NCBI RefSeq assembly: GCF_004015185.1
Contig: NZ_CP025746.1
Coordinates: 434,001 to 498,000, forward strand
Reading direction: 5' to 3'
DNA length: 64,000 nucleotides
From: Clostridium manihotivorum
GTDB lineage: Bacteria > Bacillota > Clostridia > Clostridiales > Clostridiaceae
Position 1 is the first letter of the stretch, and every line of letters starts with the position of its first letter. The translations under genes were made by a program, and so were the position numbers. Shown in pieces: positions 8,833 to 16,789 of this stretch. Under the pieces are notes generated by a model. It was not told the origin of the DNA. It worked only from the letters and a program-made list of their open reading frames with translations, and searched no databases.

Positions 8833-9267
8833 ATGAAGATAAGAAAAGCAGTTGGTGCAGTTATAGTTCAAGATAATGAATATTTGCTAATTCATAAAGC
8901 TAGGAATTCTGATAGTAACAAGGTTATTAATGGATACTGGGACTTTCCAAAGGGTGGAGTTGAAGCATCGGATAAAGATCTAGAAGCAGCAATTATGCGA
9001 GAGCTAAAAGAAGAGACTGGATCTGCTAACTATAAAATAATTAATAGATTTGACAGAAAGATTTGCTTCTCATTTCCTAAATCATATAAATATGAAAAGC
9101 AAGAAACTACTATGTTTTATGTTGAGTATTATGGAAATAGAGAAGATTTAGAGCCTCAGGATGAGGAAATTGATGAGGTTAAGTTCTTTTCTAAGGAACA
9201 GTTAATGAGCAGTATATCCCTTTATGAAACACAGAAGTTTTTAAGTGAAGTATTTGATCAAATATAG
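8833..9267 (+). CDS. Nudix hydrolase (Ap4A hydrolase-like)
   Basis: A 144-residue Nudix protein unrelated in detail to the one at 1.3 kb. The Nudix box starts at GGVEASDKDLEAAIMRELKE and continues ETGS, with all metal-binding glutamates. The preceding NGYWDFPKG segment is typical of bacterial diadenosine polyphosphate or RNA 5'-pyrophosphate hydrolases. The likely role is cleaning up dinucleoside polyphosphates or related nucleotides, but family membership alone does not fix the substrate. Monocistronic, between repeat B3 and the quorum-sensing locus. Confidence 0.88.
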   Translation: MKIRKAVGAVIVQDNEYLLIHKARNSDSNKVINGYWDFPKGGVEASDKDLEAAIMRELKEETGSANYKIINRFDRKICFSFPKSYKYEKQETTMFYVEYYGNREDLEPQDEEIDEVKFFSKEQLMSSISLYETQKFLSEVFDQI

Positions 9268-9340
9268 TAATTAAAAAGATATGAGTTTTTTATATAGTTA
9301 AAAAGATAAAAATTGTTAGTTACGACCATATGAAAATATA

Positions 9341-9376
9341 TAAATAAGCAGGTGAAAAAATCCACCTACTTATTTA
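9341..9376 (-). terminator. terminator of signalling peptide gene copy 1
   Basis: TAAATAAGCAGGTG pairs with CACCTACTTATTTA with one mismatch. It lies just past the peptide stop codon. The same hairpin follows copy 2. Confidence 0.75.
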
Positions 9377-9385
9377 TATATTATA

Positions 9386-9526
9386 TTATCCTCTAATTGG
9401 GTCTACTGGATCTCCCATTGGAGTAATAGTGCTGTGAGTATTTGGTAAATTGAAGCTGTTAACTGGAATAGCTAGAACCCCTAAAACCAATACACTAAGT
9501 AAAAGCGTTGATATTTTTTTTCTCAT
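9386..9526 (-). CDS. 46-residue secreted signalling pro-peptide, copy 1
   Basis: A very short gene with a strong ribosome site (GGGAGGGG, 9 bases before ATG 9526). The product has a positively charged start (MRKKIS), a hydrophobic stretch of about 16 residues (TLLLSVLVLGVLAIPV) and a Pro-rich tail ending ITPMGDPVDPIRG. This is the design of Phr/Qsp pro-peptides, which are exported, trimmed and re-imported to bind a TPR receptor. It lies downstream of a receptor fragment, and copy 2 lies downstream of the intact receptor. The family call is inference from architecture; the mature peptide is unknown. Confidence 0.75.
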   Translation of the reverse strand: MRKKISTLLLSVLVLGVLAIPVNSFNLPNTHSTITPMGDPVDPIRG

Positions 9527-9612
9527 AAATAATACCCCTCCCAACTATTTTTTATATTACTATTATATTACATTTATATAAAAAATGCACTAAAATTGAA
9601 ATATATAAAAAA

Positions 9613-9797
9613 TTATATAAAGTTTTCTAGTTGTTTAAGATACTCGTTGCATTTCTTCTGGTCACCTTGATTATTGGCCACTTCTACAAGTTTATACAAG
9701 GCAAAGCGTTTTCCTTCTTTTAAATAATGGCTTTCCAAGGCTTTGATTAATCTCTTTATGCTTTGTTTTAATTTATCAAACAAATTGTTTTCTAATA
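9613..9797 (-). pseudogene. truncated copy of the RRNPP receptor gene, 3' end only
   Basis: About 60 codons, closely matching the last 60 codons of the intact receptor gene (10233-11525), including the identical end YLKQLENFI and stop. Upstream the similarity stops near 9797 and no start or HTH part is present. Together with peptide copy 1 and its terminator it forms a duplicated block, displaced by about 620 bp from 9962-10417. Confidence 0.85.
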
Positions 9798-9962
9798 AAA
9801 TAATTGATTAGTATTGAATAATTGGTGTAATACACTTAGTAAATACAGCTTTGATAATTGGAACAGTAGTAATGTTCAAAATTGATATGATAATAAAGAA
9901 GTATAAGTTTTTATATGAATGGAGATATAAAGGTTTTAGCAACGGATATATAATGCTATAAA

Positions 9963-9996
9963 AAATAAGTAGGTGAGAAAATCCACCTACTTATTT
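9963..9996 (-). terminator. terminator of signalling peptide gene copy 2
   Basis: A perfect stem (AAATAAGTAGGTG with CACCTACTTATTT), placed exactly like the hairpin after copy 1. Confidence 0.75.
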
Positions 9997-10006
9997 CTTT
10001 ATTATA

Positions 10007-10147
10007 TTATCCTCTAATTGGGTCTACTGGTTCTCCCATTGGAGTAATGGTGCTGCGAGTATTTGGTAAATTGAGGCTATTAACTGGAATAGCTAGAACC
10101 CCTAAAACCAATACACTAAGTAAAAGCGTTGATATTTTTTTTCTCAT
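10007..10147 (-). CDS. 46-residue secreted signalling pro-peptide, copy 2
   Basis: Same length, ribosome site and export signal as copy 1. Only three residues differ: Phe25 to Leu, His31 to Arg and Asp39 to Glu. The tail reads ITPMGEPVDPIRG. The gene starts 85 bases after the receptor stop codon and has its own -10 element, so it can be made apart from the receptor. It is probably the cognate signal of the receptor gene next to it. Confidence 0.78.
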   Translation of the reverse strand: MRKKISTLLLSVLVLGVLAIPVNSLNLPNTRSTITPMGEPVDPIRG

Positions 10148-10181
10148 AAATAATACCCCTCCCAACCATTTTCATGTTACT

Positions 10182-10187
10182 ATTATA
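10182..10187 (-). promoter_or_regulatory. -10 element for peptide gene copy 2
   Basis: A perfect TATAAT on the minus strand, 34 bases before the peptide start codon, without a good -35 hexamer. A strong -10 with a weak -35 fits a promoter that needs an activator, such as the adjacent receptor. The same block precedes copy 1. Confidence 0.5.
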
Positions 10188-10232
10188 TTACATTTATATA
10201 AAAAATGCACTACAATTGAAATATATAAATGT

Positions 10233-11525
10233 TTATATAAAGTTTTCTAGTTGTTTAAGATACTCGTTGCATTTCTCCTGGTCACCTTGATTATTGGCTA
10301 CTTCTACAAGTTTATACAAGGCAAAGCGTTTTCCTTCTTTTAAATCATTTCTTTCTAAGGTTTCCATTAATCTCTCCATGCTTTGCTTTAATTTATCAAA
10401 TAGTTTACTTTCTGATAGAGCTTTTGCTAAATCTTTATAAGCATCTAATAACAAATCAAATCTATTATACTGTTCTGCCATTTCTGTAGCCAAATCAAAC
10501 AACATCAGGCTTTCTTCAAGTAACCCTTGTGCATATAGTACTTTTGCTTTTAGACATAAAGTAATTGAAAGTTTTGACTTGCTACATTTAAGTTTTAAAC
10601 TTTGAGATTGACTTAAGTATTGTAAACTCTTGTTGTAATCTTTAATTTTATAATAATATTCGCCTATGTTGTTATATAACAATGAAAGCATAACATTGTA
10701 ATTATCACTATCTTTGCTCTTTATTAATTCAACTAATTCAAAGTACTGCTTAGCAGATTCATCATCTCTTTCAGTAAAAGATAGAAAAAGAGCCTTATCC
10801 GCTTTTGCTTCTATCAGTGTTTCTTCATCAGTGATTATGGTATTATTTAATATTTCATTATCAATTATTGATAGGCTTTCATCATACTGCTCCATACGTG
10901 CATAACATAAGGCTAGAGATCTAAGTCCTTTTCCATAGCGCACATAATCCCCACAATTTAAGGCATAAGTACTACCGTTTTTATAATAAAGGCTTGAATC
11001 CTCATAATTATTTTGCATATATTTACAAAATCCTAATTCTAGATAAACAAATATCTGGCTTTTTTCATCCTTTAATTCTTTGTAAAGGCCTAGAGCGTTG
11101 TTTAATGCTATGAAAGCATTGCTATAATCCTTCTCATCATTATACATTCCACCAGAAATCTTATAGCATCGTGCTAACAAATCTGTAAGTTCAAATTCCT
11201 TTTCTATTTCTATAAGCTCGTCCAACTTTTTATGAGTAAGTTGTGTTTCATCTTTTAATTCATTCTCACAGTAGTACCTAGCATCCTCCTTTGGAGTTCT
11301 ACAGAAATACTCTTCATCTAAATTTAAATTGACACTTATTCTCTTAGCTATCTCGTTGAATCTTTCAGCTAAAAGCTTAGAACTTGCTTTACTTACGTTT
11401 CTTTTTCCACTTTCCATCATACTAATGAAGGCTCTAGTCATGTTGGTATTTTCAAGCTCAGCTTGATTTACTCGAAACTTTTTCCTCATTCGTTTAATTT
11501 TTTCGTTTGGATTTAAAAATTCCAA
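10233..11525 (-). CDS. RRNPP-family quorum-sensing receptor/regulator (HTH plus TPR), Qsr-like
   Basis: A 430-residue protein. Residues about 8-65 form an XRE-type helix-turn-helix (KIKRMRKKFRVNQAELENTN, then TRAFISMMESGKRNVSK). The rest is helical with tetratricopeptide-like pairs, for example YNNIGEYYYKIKDYNKSLQY and the C-terminal ALYKLVEVANNQGDQEKCNE. HTH plus TPR array plus a small exported peptide gene just downstream defines RRNPP systems (PlcR, NprR and the Qsr regulators of solvent-forming clostridia). It should bind re-imported peptide in the cytosol and change its DNA binding. Regulated genes may include the peptide gene; other targets cannot be seen. Confidence 0.85.
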   Translation of the reverse strand: MEFLNPNEKIKRMRKKFRVNQAELENTNMTRAFISMMESGKRNVSKASSKLLAERFNEIAKRISVNLNLDEEYFCRTPKEDARYYCENELKDETQLTHKKLDELIEIEKEFELTDLLARCYKISGGMYNDEKDYSNAFIALNNALGLYKELKDEKSQIFVYLELGFCKYMQNNYEDSSLYYKNGSTYALNCGDYVRYGKGLRSLALCYARMEQYDESLSIIDNEILNNTIITDEETLIEAKADKALFLSFTERDDESAKQYFELVELIKSKDSDNYNVMLSLLYNNIGEYYYKIKDYNKSLQYLSQSQSLKLKCSKSKLSITLCLKAKVLYAQGLLEESLMLFDLATEMAEQYNRFDLLLDAYKDLAKALSESKLFDKLKQSMERLMETLERNDLKEGKRFALYKLVEVANNQGDQEKCNEYLKQLENFI

Positions 11526-12038
11526 AGCGCTCCCCCCTTTTACATTAACTCATAAACAAAATACGCTGATACATATATTAGAAATTATATATTATTATTA
11601 CATAAATTGCTCAAGAAAATGAAAAAAATGTTAATATGTTAATTTTTTTAATGAAAAATATTTTTTTAACAATAAAAAGCCTATATTTAAGCAGGTGATT
11701 TTATAAAATAGAAATGTTTATGTCAAAAAGGGTGTATTTAAGACTAGTTATATTTTGCAATATTATAGTCACATGTAATATTAATGAACTACATAAGATC
11801 CATTAGTGGCTTATATAAAAAATAGTAGTAGTTAAGCTTTGTAAGTAAAGCTACTTATAGAATTTTAAAAGTGAAGTTAAATTGGTTTATATACAATATT
11901 TGAAAAAGATTTAGTAATGAAGTATCATATATATTGTAACTTTATGGAATTATTATCGTAATAAGTTATAAAATGGATGTGTGTTTGGATTTAAGGTTAA
12001 TGGCACAAAGTAATAGAGTACAGTATAGGAGAATAATT
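11526..12038. other. 513-bp gap between receptor and toxin genes
   Basis: Very AT-rich. Apart from the minus-strand promoter at 11698 I find no gene, repeat copy or clear hairpin here. Confidence 0.5.
11698..11726 (-). promoter_or_regulatory. sigma-A promoter of the RRNPP receptor gene
   Basis: On the minus strand TTGACA (11726-11721) and TAAAAT (11703-11698) are separated by 17 bases. The leader to the receptor start codon would be about 165 bases. Confidence 0.7.
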
Positions 12039-12383
12039 ATGAGGGACTTTTTGATAGACTCCAATACAGTGTATGAAAAGGGAATGCAAGGGTACACTGC
12101 ATTAACTATAATAGAAGAAAACCTCAACAGGTTAGATGAACTTTTAAAAGAAGCAAGTAATGAAATAAACAGACACGATGAATTAAATAGAATGTACTAT
12201 CAATCACTGGAAAGCGATATACAATATTTAAGAGACTACAAGAATAAATATCAAAGCTTTATAGGAGGCACCTATAATGTAAATGGTGATGGAGGCTTCG
12301 TCGGAGAGTATAAGGATACAGTGGATGATCCTTATTATAACCAGAAAGAAGCTTTACTAGACAAGCTAGGTGATAGACAATAG
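12039..12383 (+). CDS. N-terminal part of an LXG-like toxin, or its small partner
   Basis: The product has 114 residues. The start is ATG 12039 behind TAGGAGA; an upstream in-frame ATG at 11973 has no ribosome site. It is helical and rich in Glu, Asn and Tyr with no signal peptide or membrane segment, as in WXG/LXG targeting domains, followed by a Gly-rich patch (GGTYNVNGDGGFVGEYKD). It overlaps the next frame by 14 bases. Together the two frames would give about 230 residues before the pre-toxin domain, the usual size of an LXG region. This is therefore probably the front of a single gene broken by a frameshift. Confidence 0.55.
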   Translation: MRDFLIDSNTVYEKGMQGYTALTIIEENLNRLDELLKEASNEINRHDELNRMYYQSLESDIQYLRDYKNKYQSFIGGTYNVNGDGGFVGEYKDTVDDPYYNQKEALLDKLGDRQ

Positions 12384-13476
12384 GTTAGGAATAACAACAA
12401 ATATGCAAGCTTTTGTAGGACATACAACTGCCATAAAGGATAAAGTAAACATAAGAGACATTCTAGGCTTTGGAAACATATCCGACAATATAAAAAAACA
12501 GTATGAGGACAGTAAAGCTCTTATTGAAAAATACAATGCTGGCCTAAACACCTATAATGAGAAGGACTACCCATCATTACTACCTGGTTTTGCCAAGAAA
12601 CTATGGTATAATTTAACCAAGAAAAAAGAAAAGACAATAGATAATTATGATGATTACCTGGATGCAATAATAAAAAGCGGAGACTTTAACTTCGAGACTG
12701 AAGGAGAGAAGAAGCTTTCCATAGGCTTAGATTTTATTCCTATATTAGGAATAGAAAAGATGACTCTAGAAGGGTTACTAGGAGAAGATTTAGTTTCAGG
12801 CAAAGACCTAAATGGTTTGGAAAGAATACTAGCTATAGCTTCAGCAGGTGTAGGAGCATTAGCAAAGGTAAAGAATGCAATAAAGCTTGGAGAAATAGGT
12901 GGAAAAGTAGAAGGTTCTATTTCCTTTGGAATGAATGGTGGAGGCCAATTAGACAATATCATCAGTAAGCTTAAACAAAGCAAGGCTGAAGAGGATTTGG
13001 TGGCTAAGGAAGCTGTGACTATAGATAAGGGGTTAAGTGAAGCTTATACAGGGGGAAAAACTCAAGCAGAGCTAGATTCTTTAGAATATGATCCAGCAAA
13101 GAAGGCAGTAACAGATGGATCTAAAATTGAAGCTGTTATAGGTCTTGAATTAGAGGGAAAAGGGACGCTTGGGAGGATTGAAAGAAGTTTAGACCCTAAA
13201 GCTGAATTTATAGATATTACTACTGGTAAAAAAATTGATGTAAAAAGCTTTGAGTCATATCCCATAGGTGGAGATGGAAAACCAATAACTTCGGCTAAAA
13301 AGGGGGCATTTAAAGTAGAAAATGCTATAAAAAATATAGTCAAAGAATTTGAAAAGAATGGTAACGATATAGTCGTAATCAATAAGACTAAATTAACATT
13401 ACAACATATTAAAGAACTTGAAGAAGCTATAGAAAAGTTAGGTTTAAAAAATAAAATTATTTGGTGGCCGGAGTGA
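12370..13476 (+). CDS. polymorphic toxin: pre-toxin TG domain plus PD-(D/E)xK-like nuclease domain
   Basis: A 368-residue frame opening with GTG 12370; ATG 12404 is an alternative start. Residues about 117-172 match the pre-toxin TG linker (DFIPILGIEKMTLEGLLGED, then GKDLNGLERIL). The C-terminal domain from about residue 240 has Glu254, Asp282 and Asp290-Val-Lys292 (in EFIDITTG and KIDVKSF), spaced like a PD-(D/E)xK nuclease site, and ends in IVVINKTKLTLQH and IIWWPE, as in CdiA-CT/tRNase-type toxins. Export would need a type VII system, which is not in the window. Nuclease activity is inferred from the motif only. Confidence 0.7.
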   Translation: MIDNRLGITTNMQAFVGHTTAIKDKVNIRDILGFGNISDNIKKQYEDSKALIEKYNAGLNTYNEKDYPSLLPGFAKKLWYNLTKKKEKTIDNYDDYLDAIIKSGDFNFETEGEKKLSIGLDFIPILGIEKMTLEGLLGEDLVSGKDLNGLERILAIASAGVGALAKVKNAIKLGEIGGKVEGSISFGMNGGGQLDNIISKLKQSKAEEDLVAKEAVTIDKGLSEAYTGGKTQAELDSLEYDPAKKAVTDGSKIEAVIGLELEGKGTLGRIERSLDPKAEFIDITTGKKIDVKSFESYPIGGDGKPITSAKKGAFKVENAIKNIVKEFEKNGNDIVVINKTKLTLQHIKELEEAIEKLGLKNKIIWWPE

Positions 13477-13481
13477 TAAAT

Positions 13482-14099
13482 ATGAAAAAATTTGAACAAA
13501 AAGAGTTAGATTTATTAATAAGAAATCATAATTTGTACATGGACTCAGTAAATAAAAATGATGTAGAGGGTAAAAGATTAATTTTAGATGAAGTAGATTT
13601 TTCGGATAATGACCTTTCACAGCTAAATTTCGTAGATGTATATATTACAGACTCAATCTTTAATAACGCCGTCTTTGAGAATGCAAATTTTGGAGGGGCA
13701 AAATTATATGGCTGCGAATTTAATAATATTACATTTAAAAATGTAAACTTGGGAAAAGCAGAGCTAGATTCTAGTAAAATTGTAAATTCAATTTTTATTA
13801 ACTGTACACTAATAAAAGTAGGTTCAAATGAAGCTTTTTTTGAAGATTTATGTTTTCAAAATTGCAGATTAGATGATGTATTCTCAAATAGTATGATTAA
13901 AAATATACTATTTGAAGAATGTGATTTTAAAGGAGTAGAATTTTGGCAATGTATAATCAGTAATCTTAAATTTAAAAATAGTAAGTTTAAGGTTACTGAT
14001 ATCATAAAAAATATTAATAGGGGAACTTTAGAACAGCCTCTAATTATAAATGGCGATGACGCTATAAGATTTTTTAAAGAGAAAAGTGAACTTGTTTAA
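13482..14099 (+). CDS. pentapeptide-repeat protein, probable immunity protein
   Basis: A 205-residue cytosolic protein, starting 5 bases after the toxin stop (ATG 13482; the frame's earlier start lies inside the toxin gene). From about residue 45 to 175 it shows degenerate five-residue repeats with a central Phe or Leu (LSQLNFVDVYI, FNNAVFENANFGGAKLYGC, FEECDFKGVEF), which fold as a right-handed beta-helix. Genes directly after polymorphic toxins nearly always encode the cognate immunity protein, so it should neutralise the toxin above. Known pentapeptide proteins such as MfpA mimic DNA, which would suit blocking a nuclease. Confidence 0.8.
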   Translation: MKKFEQKELDLLIRNHNLYMDSVNKNDVEGKRLILDEVDFSDNDLSQLNFVDVYITDSIFNNAVFENANFGGAKLYGCEFNNITFKNVNLGKAELDSSKIVNSIFINCTLIKVGSNEAFFEDLCFQNCRLDDVFSNSMIKNILFEECDFKGVEFWQCIISNLKFKNSKFKVTDIIKNINRGTLEQPLIINGDDAIRFFKEKSELV

Positions 14100-14529
14100 A
14101 AAGTCATAAAGAAAATTGAAAGAATAGACATACCATATAGTAATAATGGAAATGGATCTAAAGAAAATAATTAAGAGGATATTTACTCAGTTCCTTCAGG
14201 GAGTAATAACCTACTTTATAGCTAGTTAATTAAATATTGAAGGAGATCCTAAGAAAGGCGAAAGAAGATGGCAAGCAATTGAGAAGATTTATTTTCAGGC
14301 AGAGACTTAAATGGCTTGGAAAGAATACTTGACATAGCTGCAGTAGGGATAGGAGCATCAGCAAAGGTAAAAAACACAATAAAGCTGGAGGGATATGGTG
14401 ATTAACATTAGAAGGTCAGATGATATTAGAAGTTCCAGTACAAAAATATGATATTCCTATAAAGGTTTTACAGAAGGCTAGAGAATTGCACATAGTAATA
14501 AGAGATATTGAAGCGAAGGTATATAAATA
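14100..14529 (+). pseudogene. degenerate second toxin: remnants of pre-toxin and toxin domains
   Basis: No full gene is present, but fragments are readable. Positions 14285-14405 encode FSGRDLNGLERIL and AKVKNTIKL, a near copy of the pre-toxin TG domain at 12790-12900, ending in a stop. A second frame (about 14405-14530) encodes LEVPVQKYDIPIKVLQKA and RDIEAKVYK, which looks like the tail of another toxin domain. It ends in a TAG that overlaps the start of the next gene. This is an inactivated toxin cassette left beside its immunity gene. Confidence 0.75.
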
Positions 14530-14997
14530 GTGGAAATAAGATACTGTGAAAAATGGTCATTATTCTATAAAGAAACTCATAAGGATATAAGTGAAGATGA
14601 GGCTTATAGGAGACATATTGAGAAAAGAAGTTATACTGCTGTTATTTTTGAAAATAATTTAGAGAAATATATAGTTAATGTAGCTGGGGGATGGATAAGC
14701 GTATACTTTCTAGATAAGTATAAAAGAAACTATTTATATTATTCTTTCAAGGAAGTTGAAAAAAATAAGCTTTTCTTAAATGAGTCATCATACTGGGAGT
14801 ATGATGGTGATAGCGATAAAATCCTAACTACTATGCACTTCACTTTTTTACAGAATGGAAATACAATTATGAGTGAAAAAAATGAAATAACAGGGGAAAT
14901 CGTACAAAAGGAAGGTAACTTTAGCGTTGAAGGTAATTGGGATGTATACCCTGAGTTCTCTGTATATAAGAATTTGTGTAGAGAGCAAAGAGAATAG
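14530..14997 (+). CDS. hypothetical protein, candidate orphan immunity protein
   Basis: A 155-residue, charged, Tyr/Trp-rich cytosolic protein with no family I recognise. It starts GTG, overlapping the stop of the decayed toxin tail, which is the usual toxin-immunity coupling. Features include EDEAYRRHIEKRSY near residue 22 and a run of likely beta strands (AVIFENNLEKYIVNVAGGW, NYLYYSFKEVEK). By position it is the immunity protein of the degenerate second toxin, kept after the toxin was lost. Function is inferred from location only. Confidence 0.6.
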   Translation: MEIRYCEKWSLFYKETHKDISEDEAYRRHIEKRSYTAVIFENNLEKYIVNVAGGWISVYFLDKYKRNYLYYSFKEVEKNKLFLNESSYWEYDGDSDKILTTMHFTFLQNGNTIMSEKNEITGEIVQKEGNFSVEGNWDVYPEFSVYKNLCREQRE

Positions 14998-15153
14998 AGT
15001 AACTGGGATTGTAATACGGTATATATTCAGTAGTATGATGATTCTATATGGCATATGAATAGTGAAACTTCATATAGTTATAATAATACAGCGCAATATG
15101 TAATAAGTAGACTGGATTTAAAAAATTTTAAATATGGAGTATAAGCCTATAAT

Positions 15154-15191
15154 AAAGTTAATGCCTCTAAACTAGGAAGGTATTAACTTTT
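15154..15191 (+). terminator. terminator after the orphan immunity gene
   Basis: AAAGTTAATGCCT pairs with AGGTATTAACTTT (one G-U), with a run of T. Confidence 0.65.
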
Positions 15192-15194
15192 TTA

Positions 15195-15440
15195 CTGTCT
15201 AGAAATCGCCCATGAGAGCTAAAAATCTCACAAAGTGTAATGAAAATACTTTATTTATAATAGTAATCTATAAAAAAGTTTATTATGAAACCTAGCAATA
15301 TAAATGAATTAGAAGATATGGTTAGTATATACACTGAAAAATAGAATGTATAGAGCGTCAGGTTTTGCACATCTATATTCAGAAATGCCAATGCGCAAAA
15401 AAACTAACTGAAGAAGGATGCTTTACCGAATTTTTATATA
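15195..15440. repeat. family D-like region, decayed
   Basis: It begins with TTTACTGTCTA and contains AACCTAGCAATATAAA (15290-15305) and a segment ending ATGCGCAAAAAAACT. The same pieces occur in the same order at 32961-33145. No gene is visible in the gap up to 15582. Confidence 0.4.
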
Positions 15441-15582
15441 ACTTAATAACATGAATTATTCACTTAGCTTCGTATAAGAGTATAATTAAAACTATGTAAG
15501 GTGAATTTAAGTGCTTTTTAATTAATCATATTAATATCATAGAATATTAGTAAGTAAAAATAGACATACTGGAGGTAAATTT

Positions 15583-16557
15583 ATGAATAAACCAAAAGTT
15601 TATATAGCGAAGTTTATTCCTCAAGAAGTAGAGGATTATATAGCACAATATTGTGATTATGAAAAGTGTGAAGATGAGGATATCACAAGGGAGCAGTTGA
15701 TTGAAAAGTTAAAGGATAAGGATGGTCTTCTAGCCTCTGGAACTAGAATTGATGAGGAGCTTTTAGAAAAGGCGCAAAAGCTTAAGGTTGTTAGCAATAT
15801 GTCTGTAGGTTATAATAACTTCAACTTAGAAGCAATGAAAAAAAGAAATATAATAGGTACCAATGTGGCAGGTTCTTTGGATGATACCGTTGCTGACCTT
15901 ATATTTGGGCTTATGCTAGCTTGTGCTAGAAGGATAACGGAGCTTGATAGGTATGTAAAGGCTGGTAAGTGGAAGAAAGATGATGATCTAGACCTTTATG
16001 GGGCTAATGTGCATCATAGTACTTTAGGAATAATAGGCATGGGTAGAATAGGTGAGGCAGTAGCTAAAAGGGCTAGTCTAGGCTTTGATATGAAGGTGCT
16101 TTACTATAACAGAAGTAGAAAGCCTGAGGTGGAGAAAAAGTTAGGGGTAAAGTACTGTAGCATGGAAGAAGTGTTAAAGGCTTCAGACTTTATAGTTATC
16201 ATGACTCCTTTAACTGAAGAAACCCATCACCTTATAGATGAGGCTGAATTTAATATAATGAAACCTAATGCTATATTTATAAATGCCTCTAGAGGAAAAA
16301 CTGTAAATGAAAAGGCGCTGATTGAAGCGCTACAAAGCAAGAAGATAAAAGCCGCAGGACTTGATGTATTCGATGTTGAACCAGTGCAGGCTGACAATCC
16401 ACTTCTTAAGATGGACAATGTTGTTACCTTACCACATATAGGCTCAGCAAATGATGACACAAGATTTGCCATGGCTAAGCTTGCTGCAGAAAATCTTGTG
16501 AAAGCACTTAATGGAGAAAATGCACCTAATATCGTACCAGAATTAAAACAGGAATAG
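15583..16557 (+). CDS. D-isomer-specific 2-hydroxyacid dehydrogenase (glyoxylate/hydroxypyruvate reductase type)
   Basis: A 324-residue cytosolic NAD(P)H-dependent dehydrogenase of the GhrB/GyaR branch. The Rossmann motif is GIIGMGRIGEAVAKRA (near residues 148-163). The catalytic triad is Arg in NASRGK, Glu in DVFDVEPV and His in LPHIGSA. The N-terminal catalytic domain has SNMSVGYNNF and TNVAGSLDDTVADL. The expected reaction is reversible reduction of glyoxylate, hydroxypyruvate or a similar 2-oxoacid. It starts ATG behind GGAGG and stands alone. Confidence 0.9.
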   Translation: MNKPKVYIAKFIPQEVEDYIAQYCDYEKCEDEDITREQLIEKLKDKDGLLASGTRIDEELLEKAQKLKVVSNMSVGYNNFNLEAMKKRNIIGTNVAGSLDDTVADLIFGLMLACARRITELDRYVKAGKWKKDDDLDLYGANVHHSTLGIIGMGRIGEAVAKRASLGFDMKVLYYNRSRKPEVEKKLGVKYCSMEEVLKASDFIVIMTPLTEETHHLIDEAEFNIMKPNAIFINASRGKTVNEKALIEALQSKKIKAAGLDVFDVEPVQADNPLLKMDNVVTLPHIGSANDDTRFAMAKLAAENLVKALNGENAPNIVPELKQE

Positions 16558-16694
16558 GCTTAAACCCTGGTATTTACTATATATTTATATGAATTTATAA
16601 TTATATAAATATAACAATATAAGAATTTTAAAATATAACAATTTAACAATTAGCCAATTTACTAAAGCTTTAAGAAGCTTGAAGAGTAGTATTT

Positions 16695-16755
16695 TATAGA
16701 GATTACAAGTATTTTCAACCTCCGCTAAGTTCTAAGGAGATCCGTTGAAGATATA
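16695..16755. repeat. hairpin resembling family C core
   Basis: TATTTTCAACCTCCGC and GGAGATCCGTTGAAGATA form an imperfect stem with the same layout as the centre of family C (TTTTCAAA..CTC..GAG..TTTGAAAA). The sequence is too diverged to be certain. Confidence 0.3.
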
Positions 16756-16789
16756 AATTATATATAACTAAGGAAGGAATTGATTGACC

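Noticed and set aside
10047-10250. 67-codon plus-strand frame over the peptide gene
   Set aside because: It is antisense to pro-peptide gene copy 2, which has the ribosome site, export signal and duplicated partner in its favour.
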